From Larkinella rosea (lineage in GTDB: Bacteria > Bacteroidota > Bacteroidia > Cytophagales > Spirosomataceae), in NCBI RefSeq assembly GCF_003858635.1, contig NZ_RQJO01000010.1:124001-188000 (forward strand): 64,000 nucleotides of DNA, read 5' to 3'. The translations under genes and the position numbers were made by a program. Positions within the stretch are counted from its first letter, which is position 1. Every line of letters begins with the position of its first letter. The notes beneath the pieces were generated by a model. The model did not search any database, was not told the DNA's origin, and saw only the letters and a program-made list of their open reading frames with translations. This document shows, one piece after another, positions 51,565 through 59,775 of this stretch.

Positions 51565-52542
51565 ATGGCGTTCGCAGAGCAGCTAAACAACAAAACTTCT
51601 ATACCCGATTTCCCTACCTATTTTCCAGAACCGCTCCCGGATTGGCTGGAAGATGAGGGTTTGCTCCGTGACGAAGCGGCCGTTCTCGGTTTGTCGGATG
51701 CCCGTCTGGAAGAAAAAACCGCCCTGATCAGCCTCTATTTTCAGCAGCATACCGTTTATTTTCAGCGTGAACTTGAAAATCAGGCCGAAAAAATCGGCGA
51801 ACTGAATTTGCTCATTGAACAGAAATCCAGTCGCACGGCGGAACTACAACGAAAAACCGCCGATCTGGAAGCCGCTACGCCCGACGGCGAACCTCAGTTC
51901 CTGAAAAACACGGTGGGTTTAATCGCGTGTTTCAGTTTGCTGATTGGTACCTACTACTTGCTGGACGAAATGCTTCAACCACATTTCCGGGAAAGTCGTC
52001 TCATCACTTCCGGAATTATGTTGGCCGGTTTTTTTGGTCATTTTTACAGATCCGGGAAGGTTACTGAAACCCATTCCAGTTTTCTGTTCCAATGCTTGCG
52101 TAGCGAAACCGCTTTGCCCATTGCTACGTCATTTTTTGTTTTCGTGCAGACCATTCAAAACCAGTCTCCGTTCAAATCAATCGCTTTATCGCTCTTCATT
52201 TTCGTTCTATTTGTGGTGATCGGACATTCCATTTCCGGTTTAGTGACAGCTTTGCAGGACGATTTTCGGTATTGGAATCAGCGAAAAAAACTAAAAAAAG
52301 AGCGTGAAACGAAAACACAAATGTGGGGAAATGAAGTTAATCAATTAACAATCAGCATCGACGCGATACGCGTGCAGAAATGGCAACTGTTGCCCGCCCT
52401 GCATCGGGTCGAAGGTGAATTGGCCCGAATCAACACCCGTCGCGCGTTGTTGATTCATCTCTTTGAAACGGAATTCAAGCTTGCCCGCAGCCTCCGCGAC
52501 CAGCTTTCGGAACGCCAGCGACGGGCCATCATGGCAGATTAA
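51565..52542 (+). CDS. Four-helix membrane protein flanked by coiled coils, unknown
   Basis: 325 residues. Polar N-terminal part with DWLEDEGLL and a coiled coil (about 45-108), then four membrane segments (about 112-132, 143-160, 177-195, 203-226), and a basic, helical C-terminal coiled coil (about 230-320). No signal peptide. I recognise no family. The next gene, 46 bp downstream, has the same coil-membrane-coil design, so the two probably form a complex. Confidence 0.72.
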   Translation: MAFAEQLNNKTSIPDFPTYFPEPLPDWLEDEGLLRDEAAVLGLSDARLEEKTALISLYFQQHTVYFQRELENQAEKIGELNLLIEQKSSRTAELQRKTADLEAATPDGEPQFLKNTVGLIACFSLLIGTYYLLDEMLQPHFRESRLITSGIMLAGFFGHFYRSGKVTETHSSFLFQCLRSETALPIATSFFVFVQTIQNQSPFKSIALSLFIFVLFVVIGHSISGLVTALQDDFRYWNQRKKLKKERETKTQMWGNEVNQLTISIDAIRVQKWQLLPALHRVEGELARINTRRALLIHLFETEFKLARSLRDQLSERQRRAIMAD

Positions 52543-52588
52543 CGAGTGATCGGTATTCTTACGCCAATCCCTCTTAAATGGAAAAGAT

Positions 52589-54007
52589 ATGAATGAGCAG
52601 CAGCCAAAAGACAGTCAGGATTTTCAGCACGGCTACACCAGCGGAGTCGAAGGCACCGACCGTCAGAATTACGAAGGTTATCTGTCAAGTCAGGTAAGCG
52701 ACGAATGGATGAAGGAACGCGTTGATGGCAAACGCGACGAAATCCGGCAAATCGACCAGCAGCTGGCGGACACGACAGCCCTGCGCCGGGAAGCCTACGA
52801 CCGGCTTCAGGATCACGTCATGCAGACGACGCTGGCCGGCAAAAATGCGGAGCTACTCGAAGCTGACATCAAAACCGTTGAGGAAGAACGCACGAAACTG
52901 AAAGAACGTCGGGAAAACACCGCTTCGGAATATTCGCTGCTGGCCGGTTTGATCTTTGTGGCCGCCGGTATCTCCTTCGTAGCTGGTGACCTCATTATTT
53001 CGCACGAAATTGTTGCCTACGCCCTCAATATTCGCAATAACGTCGAAGCCTGGATGTTTGCGGTTGGTCTGGCGATGGTTTCCATCCTGCTGAAACCGGC
53101 TTACGACCGGCTGATTGAAGAACCGTATAACACGAATGCTACGCCCGAAGCCGCCCGGCGGTATGGTTGGTTCAAAATGGGACTGGCCGTTTTATCGATT
53201 ATTACGCTGGTGATTCTGGGCTGGTTCCGGTATGATGCCTACCGGACGGATAAGCTAAAGGAAGCCATCAACAAAAGCATCAAGAATATTCAGTTGAATG
53301 CCACTCCGCTGGACCCCACCAATCCGAATCCGGTGACGGATCAGCGTGTTTTGCAAAAAATCGAACAGCAATTGCAGCAATCTGACGAGTTGAATCTCCA
53401 GTTGGTCAACAGTCCGTGGGCGCTGATGTCGTTCGTGTTGAGTGGCGTTCTGTTTGCGCTGGCGGGTGCGGTTTGTCTGGGTATTGGCTTACCGGTTTTG
53501 CAAAAATTCTGGTTCCGCTGGTTGCAGGTCGACCCGCGGCTGTGGCGACTTCGCCGTCGGCGAAACCGGTTGGAGAAAAAGTATCAGGTGGCGCAGCAGG
53601 AAGTGGCTAAACACCTGACTCAGAAGAATATTATGGATCACGAGCTGGAAGTATTGCCGTCGCTCGATGAACTGCGGCAACGCAAACAGCAACTCACCAA
53701 CGACATTGATCGATTGATCGACGACCGGAAACTGGCCCGTACCGACAGCCGAATTGCGTCGTTCAACGATGGATACGAAAAGGGACAGGCTGCTCGTCAG
53801 GCAATGAGCGAAGAAGAATACAATCAGTTTCGAAACGGTTTTTTCTCCGTTTCCAATCTGGCCACCAAAGCCCGCTCCTCGTCCGATCAGGAACGGCTGG
53901 CATCCGACAAAACCAACTACGCCAACCCCCGTCCGATCAATGGCCTACGCCCCCACCAGGCCGTCCGGAAACGATTCGCGGAAGGCCTGGACGATACGAA
54001 TGAGTAG
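52589..54007 (+). CDS. Coiled-coil four-helix membrane protein, partner of preceding gene
   Basis: 472 residues. N-terminal motif HGYTSGVEGTDRQNYEGYL (14-32), coiled coil (about 42-110), TM segments about 116-136, 153-170, 196-214 and 277-302, a second long coiled coil (about 322-385), and a C-terminal copy of the motif, DGYEKGQAARQAMSEEEYNQF (394-414). The recurrence of GYxxGxxx near both ends and the symmetric layout are unusual. No known family. Confidence 0.72.
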   Translation: MNEQQPKDSQDFQHGYTSGVEGTDRQNYEGYLSSQVSDEWMKERVDGKRDEIRQIDQQLADTTALRREAYDRLQDHVMQTTLAGKNAELLEADIKTVEEERTKLKERRENTASEYSLLAGLIFVAAGISFVAGDLIISHEIVAYALNIRNNVEAWMFAVGLAMVSILLKPAYDRLIEEPYNTNATPEAARRYGWFKMGLAVLSIITLVILGWFRYDAYRTDKLKEAINKSIKNIQLNATPLDPTNPNPVTDQRVLQKIEQQLQQSDELNLQLVNSPWALMSFVLSGVLFALAGAVCLGIGLPVLQKFWFRWLQVDPRLWRLRRRRNRLEKKYQVAQQEVAKHLTQKNIMDHELEVLPSLDELRQRKQQLTNDIDRLIDDRKLARTDSRIASFNDGYEKGQAARQAMSEEEYNQFRNGFFSVSNLATKARSSSDQERLASDKTNYANPRPINGLRPHQAVRKRFAEGLDDTNE

Positions 54008-54013
54008 TTAATT

Positions 54014-54090
54014 CTTTGAGTGAATGAGTGATTGAGTGAAGAATCCGGTCAGCGTTTCCCGCAATCGCTCCTTCACTCAATCACTCAAAG
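54014..54090. terminator. Simple-sequence hairpin with unequal arms
   Basis: The right arm CTTTGAGTGATTGAGTGAAG (complement of 54071-54090) matches the left arm 54014-54041 except that the left arm has an extra eight bases (TGAATGAG). It separates convergent genes and probably terminates both. Confidence 0.65.
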
Positions 54091-54094
54091 AAAA

Positions 54095-54868
54095 TCACTG
54101 AATCGGCGAATAATCCGTAGGTTTCATGTAAACGGATTCCACTTTAGTGGTCAAGGAACCGTTTTTCTCGGAATCTGCCTTCGCTTTTACCCATTTGGGG
54201 TCGGCGCGGAATTCGTCAAAATGCTTCTTGCCTTCGGCTTCGCTGGGGTGCGCCAGAATATACACCAGTTTCGACTGACCGGTTTCGTCGGGCTGCGTGG
54301 TCAGCCAGTAGGCAATGTTGGTCATGCCGTGTTTCTTGAATAATTTCAGGGTATGGTTTTTAAACCGGGCTAGCAGATCGTTCAATTTGCCGGGGGCGGG
54401 TGAATAGGTCCGGAGTTCGAACACCCGGCCCGGCGCTTTGGTCAGTTTGAGCCCGGGCGAAATTTCGGCCTCCGTCATGAAAATCTGATCCACCTTCGCG
54501 ACGATTTTCCCGTTGGCTTCGGTTTTCGCCACCACTTCTTTCCACTCCGGATCACTGCCGAACGCTTTCCAGGACGCATCACGCGCTTCTTTGCTGGGGT
54601 ACGAAAGGATGTAAATCAATCGCTCCGTCGAACCGTCGATCGGTGTCCAGTACCCGACGTTGGTCATGCCGTGTTTCTCGAAAATCTTGCAGGTATACTT
54701 CCGAAACCGGTCGATAATAGCTTCGTAATTACCGGGTGTCGGGTAATAAATCCGAACCTCGTACAGACGGGATGGATCAGTCGGACTGGCGGTTTTCGAA
54801 CCCGAATCGGCTACGGCAAAATGGAGTGTTGTCACAAGAAGGCTACAGGTTAATAGGAAATTTCTCAT
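54095..54868 (-). CDS. Secreted protein with two NIPSNAP domains
   Basis: 257 residues. Signal peptide (about 1-20), then two tandem ferredoxin-like NIPSNAP domains (about 34-130 and 147-250), each with a YEVRIY/FELRTY strand, KHGMTN and a LIYIL/LVYIL strand. NIPSNAP proteins have no settled function; family members bind small ligands. The tandem arrangement is common in Bacteroidota. Confidence 0.9.
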   Translation of the reverse strand: MRNFLLTCSLLVTTLHFAVADSGSKTASPTDPSRLYEVRIYYPTPGNYEAIIDRFRKYTCKIFEKHGMTNVGYWTPIDGSTERLIYILSYPSKEARDASWKAFGSDPEWKEVVAKTEANGKIVAKVDQIFMTEAEISPGLKLTKAPGRVFELRTYSPAPGKLNDLLARFKNHTLKLFKKHGMTNIAYWLTTQPDETGQSKLVYILAHPSEAEGKKHFDEFRADPKWVKAKADSEKNGSLTTKVESVYMKPTDYSPIQ

Positions 54869-55009
54869 TGAAACTCGGATTTAGTTAAGACACAAAAATA
54901 AGTAGAGATTGGTCAGGATATATTATTTAAACATTATTTTGAAAAAGACGCATCTTTCAGATAAAAAACTATCTTTACAAATCATATATCCCTATAAAAT
55001 TTTGATTTC

Positions 55010-55972
55010 ATGCTGAGTCGCGTTGCAAACTCTATCTACTGGATGAACCGCTACATTGAACGGGCCGATAATTATTCCCGTTTTATGAGTGTTAATTTTA
55101 ACCTGGCGTTGGATCTGCCGCCCAATGTTGATGAGCAATGGGAACCGCTCCTGATTGCCACTGCCGATAATTACCTGTTTTACAATTTTTATCAGGAACC
55201 GACGCGCGAAAACGTTATTGATTTTATGACGTTCGACAAGCGGAATCCCAATTCCATTGTCAGTTGCCTCAACAATGCCCGCGAAAACGCCCGCACGATT
55301 CGGGAAAGCATTTCGAAAGAGATGTGGGAAAATCTGAATGAGCTTTATCTGCGCGTACGGGATACCACCACGAAGGGAGAATCGAACTTAAACCGGTTGC
55401 AGGAATTTTTAAATGACGTCCGGAACGGCTGTCAGCATTTTTACGGCGTCATCGACTGCACCATTACGCGCAACGAAGCCTGGCATTTCGGGCGGGTTGG
55501 GCGGTTTCTGGAGCGAGCGGACAAAACCTCCCGATTTCTGGATGTCAAGTACTTTACACTTCTCCCCGACCTCGACGCGGTTGGCTCGACACTCGATCTG
55601 ATGATCTGGACGGCAGTTTTGAAGTCGGTTAGTGCGTATAATATGTACCGACAGCAATATAAGATGATCAGTTCGTCAACAATTGTGGAATTCCTGATTC
55701 TTGACAAACTGTTCCCGCGCTCGGTCGCCCATTGCATCCGGCAGGCGGAACTGTCACTGTATGAAATTTCGGGAAACGCAATCACCAACGGTTTTAAGAA
55801 TGAGGCCGAAAAAAGCCTGAGCAAACTCCGGTCAGAAATTGAGTTTACGGAAACATCCGAGCTTTTCAAAACCGGTCTGCATCAATACCTCGACCGTTTC
55901 CAGACCCGCAATAACGAAGCCGCCAAAGCGGTTTATGAAACCTATTTCAGCCTGAAACCGGTGGAAGTTTAG
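55010..55972 (+). CDS. Alpha-E domain-containing protein
   Basis: 320 residues, all-helical. Opening MLSRVANSIYWMNRYIERADN is the Alpha-E signature, with RVGRFLERADKTSRFLD in the middle. Usually encoded next to a circularly permuted ATP-grasp protein and a transglutaminase-like protein, thought to form a peptide-modification system; neither partner is next to it here. Confidence 0.93.
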   Translation: MLSRVANSIYWMNRYIERADNYSRFMSVNFNLALDLPPNVDEQWEPLLIATADNYLFYNFYQEPTRENVIDFMTFDKRNPNSIVSCLNNARENARTIRESISKEMWENLNELYLRVRDTTTKGESNLNRLQEFLNDVRNGCQHFYGVIDCTITRNEAWHFGRVGRFLERADKTSRFLDVKYFTLLPDLDAVGSTLDLMIWTAVLKSVSAYNMYRQQYKMISSSTIVEFLILDKLFPRSVAHCIRQAELSLYEISGNAITNGFKNEAEKSLSKLRSEIEFTETSELFKTGLHQYLDRFQTRNNEAAKAVYETYFSLKPVEV

Positions 55973-55992
55973 CCGAAGCCTGACCCATCAAA

Positions 55993-56031
55993 TTGGGATA
56001 AAGCAGGAAACATCTTCCTGCTTTATCCCAA
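55993..56031. terminator. 17-bp perfect hairpin between convergent genes
   Basis: TTGGGATAAAGCAGGAA (55993-56009) pairs perfectly with 56015-56031, 5-nt loop. Confidence 0.85.
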
Positions 56032-56036
56032 CGCCG

Positions 56037-56807
56037 TTATTTAAAGAAGGGCAGCGTTACGGCGACATAAGCCATGGAAGCCCGATTGCGAAAACGCTGG
56101 TTATCGTCCTCAATGTTGACGTTGTTAGCGCGCATGGCCGTCGTAATCCATTGATAACCCGCTTTGATGCCAAGTCGGCGCATCAATCGCAGCCGAACAT
56201 ACACTTCGGTTGATAAAGAACCCAGGTCATTATCCCCCAGCAATCGGACGTTGACACGCTGAGGCTGAGCCGATTGCAAGGGGTTCGATCGGAAGGTAAT
56301 CACTGAATCCGCCGTGCCGGTCGTATTTCTGACTTCATATCGTCCCGTCGACGATCGATAACGTCCCTGACGGCCTTTTCCGAAACCGAAACCCAATACA
56401 TCCGCACTGGCACCTACTTCAACGGGCCCCAGTCGAATCTGCGCCCGCAACCCCAGATTGACCGCCGTGGCTGTTACATAGTCAAAACGCATAGTATCGA
56501 TGTTGGCGGGTTTGATTGGTGCCGAAAGGGCTGCAAAACCGGATTTTCCCCGCGTAAGATGGGCAGGAGCCGTCGTATAATTCAGGTTGTCGCCATAGAA
56601 TGTGTTCAGTTTGATCGTCCAGCCGATGGAAAAAAGCTGACTGCGATCCACATTCAACATTTCGTAGTAGGTAATGGATGGAACGAGATAATCGTTTTTA
56701 AAAGCGGCTCCCAAATCCACTCCACTGTTTAAACGTTTGGAAGTAGGACTTTGTGAATAGGCGACAGCAGTGATGAGGGTAAATACAAGTGTTACTATTT
56801 TTCTCAT
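56037..56807 (-). CDS. Hypothetical outer-membrane beta-barrel protein
   Basis: 256 residues. Signal peptide ends near AVAYSQ (residue 19). The mature chain alternates in beta-barrel fashion (LFSIGWTIKLNTFYGD, VNLGLRAQIRLGPVEVGASADVLGFGFG, TEVYVRLRLMRRLGIKAGYQW) and ends with an aromatic-terminated strand VAVTLPFFK, as in outer-membrane barrels. Family not identified. Confidence 0.7.
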   Translation of the reverse strand: MRKIVTLVFTLITAVAYSQSPTSKRLNSGVDLGAAFKNDYLVPSITYYEMLNVDRSQLFSIGWTIKLNTFYGDNLNYTTAPAHLTRGKSGFAALSAPIKPANIDTMRFDYVTATAVNLGLRAQIRLGPVEVGASADVLGFGFGKGRQGRYRSSTGRYEVRNTTGTADSVITFRSNPLQSAQPQRVNVRLLGDNDLGSLSTEVYVRLRLMRRLGIKAGYQWITTAMRANNVNIEDDNQRFRNRASMAYVAVTLPFFK

Positions 56808-56829
56808 ATTGTAAACTTACTTTGTAATG

Positions 56830-56837
56830 CAAAGTTA
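56830..56837 (-). promoter_or_regulatory. -7 box of the beta-barrel gene
   Basis: Minus strand TAACTTTG (56837-56830), fits TAnnTTTG, 23 bp before the ATG. Confidence 0.5.
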
Positions 56838-57047
56838 ATGGATTAACGGAAAGCCAGCTATTTTGTTTGTCAGTATCCGCATCAAATTTTGTTCAACACC
56901 GTAGAATAACGATTTCGGGCCGCGTTACGCATTAATAGCCACCGTAGGAATGGCGATAGAAAGAGGGAGGAAATTAAAAACCGCCTGTTCCAGGCAATCA
57001 TCACCACTCAGAGCTTTAAGAGCGTACGGTTGCATAAAAGCAAAAGA

Positions 57048-57071
57048 ATAAGGCCCCGGCTGGAGCCTTAT
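57048..57071 (-). terminator. Terminator of glgB
   Basis: ATAAGGC (57048-57054) pairs with GCCTTAT (57065-57071); the stem is extended inward by two more pairs. It lies just after the glgB stop. Confidence 0.65.
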
Positions 57072-57077
57072 CCGGAT

Positions 57078-59084
57078 TTAATTATTCTGGTATTTCAACA
57101 CCACCGCGCCCAGGGGCGGAATCGTTAGCTCAATCGAAGCCGAACGTCCGTGCCACTCCTGTGGTTCCGAAACAAGTGGATTTGGATTTACTAAACCGCT
57201 GCCAAAAAAGGCGCTGTTATCACTGTTGAACAGTTCGACCCAGGTGCCAGGAACCGGAACGCCAATGCGGTAGTCAGTGCGGGGAATGGGAGTCATATTC
57301 AGGGCAATGACAATCTGTTCCTTCGTGCGGGTGCCTTTTCGGGCATACACGATGATGCTGTTTTCGCGATCCATCGTATCGATCCACTCGAAGCCTTCGG
57401 CCACAAAGCTCTGTTCGTATAACGCGGGCTCATTCCGATACAGGCGGTTCAGGGCTTTCATGCACTCTTTCATGCCCTGATGGGGCGCGTAATCGAGCAG
57501 GTGCCAGTCGAGACTACCATCAAATTTCCACTCCGACGTCTGGCCGAATTCGCAACCCATAAACAGCAGTTTGGTACCGGGATGAGTAAACATATACGTA
57601 AACAACAGCCGCAGGTTCGCAAACCGCTGCCACTCGTCGCCCGGCATTTTGCTGATCAGCGCTTTTTTTCCGTACACGACTTCATCGTGCGAAAACGGCA
57701 GCATGAAGTTTTCCGAAAACGCATAAACCGTGCTGAATGTCAGCTCGTCCTGGTGCCAGCGACGGTAATACGAATCGCGCTGGAAATACCGCAGCGTGTC
57801 GTTCATCCAGCCCATCATCCACTTCATGCCAAAACCCAAACCGCCCGTATACGCCGGTCGGGTGACCCCCGGAAAAGCGGTCGATTCCTCCGCAATCATC
57901 TGAACCTCCGGAAAATCCTTGTAAACGGCTTCGTTCAGTTCTTTAAAAAGCGAAATGGCCTCCAGGTTCTCCCGGCCACCAAATACATTCGGTTCCCATT
58001 CACCGTGATTCCGGGAGTAATCCAGGTACAACATGGACGCGACGGCATCGACCCGCAATCCATCGGCATGGAACCGATCCAGCCAGAACAGCGCGTTGCT
58101 GAGCAGAAACGCCCGAACTTCGTTGCGACCGTAATTGAAAATATAGCTTTTCCAGTCCGGGTGGTACCCCTTGCGCGGATCCGGATGCTCGTAGAGGTTC
58201 GAACCATCAAATTCGTACAAGCCGTGGGCATCATTCGGAAAGTGGGAAGGCACCCAGTCGAGGTAAACCCCAATGTTCTCCTGATGCAGCCGTTCGATCA
58301 TCCGCATGAAGTCCTGCGGAGTGCCAAACCGACTGGTCGGGGCAAAATAACCGGTGATCTGATACCCCCAGGACGGATCGTATGGATGCTCCATGACGGG
58401 CATAAACTCCACGTGCGTGAAACCCAGTTCTTTTACATACGGCACGAGCGCGTCGGCCACTTCGTTGTATGACAGTTGCCGGGCGGGTTCCGAAGGATCA
58501 CGGCGCCACGAGTTCAGGTGTATTTCGTAAACCGAGATGGGTTTATTGAGGGCATTGAATTTCCCCCGGTTGCGCATCCAGTAGTCGTCTTTCCACTCAT
58601 ACCAGTCATCCCAGACAACGGAAGCGGTTTTGGGGGGCGTTTCCCACCAGAGGGCAAACGGATCCCCTTTTTCAAGTTCGCGGCCACTCGTGTGGGTAAT
58701 GGCGTATTTGTATACCTCGCCCCGGCCGATGTGCGGCACAAATCCTTCCCAAATGCCCGAACTATCCCAACGGACATTGAGCGGATGGCTACCTTTATTC
58801 CAGCCGTTGAAATTACCAATGACAGCCACATACCGGGCCGACGGTGCCCAAACGGCAAAATACGTTCCGACAACGCCGTTGACTTCCACGACGTGGGAAC
58901 CCAGCTTTTCGTATAACCGGGTGTGCTTTCCGGCGCGGAAGAGGTAAATATCAAATTCAGTGAGCCGACTGTAAGGCCCCGAAGGATCTGTGGATTCCGC
59001 TTGCGCCGGTAATGGGGCAAGCTGTTCGGTTTCCGGGTTTGGGTCGGGGTTTAGGGAACTCGATTTAGTCGTACGTTTCGCCAT
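57078..59084 (-). CDS. glgB: 1,4-alpha-glucan branching enzyme
   Basis: 668 residues. A Pro/Thr-rich N-terminus (1-40), CBM48 (about 65-150), then GH13 barrel with DWVPSHFP (region I), DGLRVDAVASMLYLDY with nucleophile Asp346, IAEEST with acid Glu399, and FSHDEVV with Asp467. It cuts alpha-1,4 chains and rejoins them as alpha-1,6 branches. It is followed upstream on the same strand by Uma2 and the maltokinase-like gene. Confidence 0.95.
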   Translation of the reverse strand: MAKRTTKSSSLNPDPNPETEQLAPLPAQAESTDPSGPYSRLTEFDIYLFRAGKHTRLYEKLGSHVVEVNGVVGTYFAVWAPSARYVAVIGNFNGWNKGSHPLNVRWDSSGIWEGFVPHIGRGEVYKYAITHTSGRELEKGDPFALWWETPPKTASVVWDDWYEWKDDYWMRNRGKFNALNKPISVYEIHLNSWRRDPSEPARQLSYNEVADALVPYVKELGFTHVEFMPVMEHPYDPSWGYQITGYFAPTSRFGTPQDFMRMIERLHQENIGVYLDWVPSHFPNDAHGLYEFDGSNLYEHPDPRKGYHPDWKSYIFNYGRNEVRAFLLSNALFWLDRFHADGLRVDAVASMLYLDYSRNHGEWEPNVFGGRENLEAISLFKELNEAVYKDFPEVQMIAEESTAFPGVTRPAYTGGLGFGMKWMMGWMNDTLRYFQRDSYYRRWHQDELTFSTVYAFSENFMLPFSHDEVVYGKKALISKMPGDEWQRFANLRLLFTYMFTHPGTKLLFMGCEFGQTSEWKFDGSLDWHLLDYAPHQGMKECMKALNRLYRNEPALYEQSFVAEGFEWIDTMDRENSIIVYARKGTRTKEQIVIALNMTPIPRTDYRIGVPVPGTWVELFNSDNSAFFGSGLVNPNPLVSEPQEWHGRSASIELTIPPLGAVVLKYQNN

Positions 59085-59158
59085 AGGAAAGCCATATCGT
59101 TTAGCTCGTGAAATATAGACAAATTTTTATCGAAGAATCAAATTAACCCGTTACGGTT

Positions 59159-59752
59159 TTATTCTTCAAAAACTTCGCGCAGATCAATTTGCAAATCAGG
59201 AAAAACAGCCGGCGAAATCGTATCGCTTTCATCGTAAGGATGTTGGCCGATAAACCGCCCGTTTTCGTTGAGTACATACACGAGCACATTATTGTATTCG
59301 GGCAAAACCACCCAGTATTCACGAACTCCCGCTTCTTCGTAAGCATTAAATTTTTCCTTCATTTCTTTTTTGGTGTTGCCTTTCGACAATACCTCAATCA
59401 CCAGATCGGGCGCTCCAATACAACCCGCATCGTCTAATTTTATCGGATCGCAGATGACGCACAAATCCGGTTGCACAACGGTTATGATCGTTTCATTAGT
59501 GATTTTATTCGTTCGTGGTAGCCGAACATCAAACGGTGCGATAAAGACCTGATACGGTTTTCCCTTTAGGTAATTGCCGAACGGCAGAAACAGGTTACCC
59601 ACCAACTGCTGATGCCGGCGACTCGGTGCGGGTGACATTTTCCAGATATACCCCCGAATCAACTCCAGCCGATCCTGAACCTGCCAGGTCAGATAGTCGG
59701 CGTAGGTATATTGCTGCATTAAATCCAACTGATCCAAACTGGTTATTTTCAT
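59159..59752 (-). CDS. Uma2-family (DUF820) putative nuclease
   Basis: 197 residues. PD-(D/E)xK-like core: PDLCVI, then PDLVIEVLSKGNTKKEMKEKFNAYEEAGVREYWVV with the Asp, Glu and Lys of the superfamily. Uma2 proteins are abundant in Cyanobacteria and Bacteroidota and mostly of unknown role. It sits between glgB and the maltokinase-like gene. Confidence 0.9.
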   Translation of the reverse strand: MKITSLDQLDLMQQYTYADYLTWQVQDRLELIRGYIWKMSPAPSRRHQQLVGNLFLPFGNYLKGKPYQVFIAPFDVRLPRTNKITNETIITVVQPDLCVICDPIKLDDAGCIGAPDLVIEVLSKGNTKKEMKEKFNAYEEAGVREYWVVLPEYNNVLVYVLNENGRFIGQHPYDESDTISPAVFPDLQIDLREVFEE

Positions 59753-59775
59753 AACTGAACGCGTTTACTACAAAC

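Noticed and set aside
57480-58472. 330-codon frame antisense to glgB
   Set aside because: A shadow of the conserved GH13 coding sequence; no start context or family motif.
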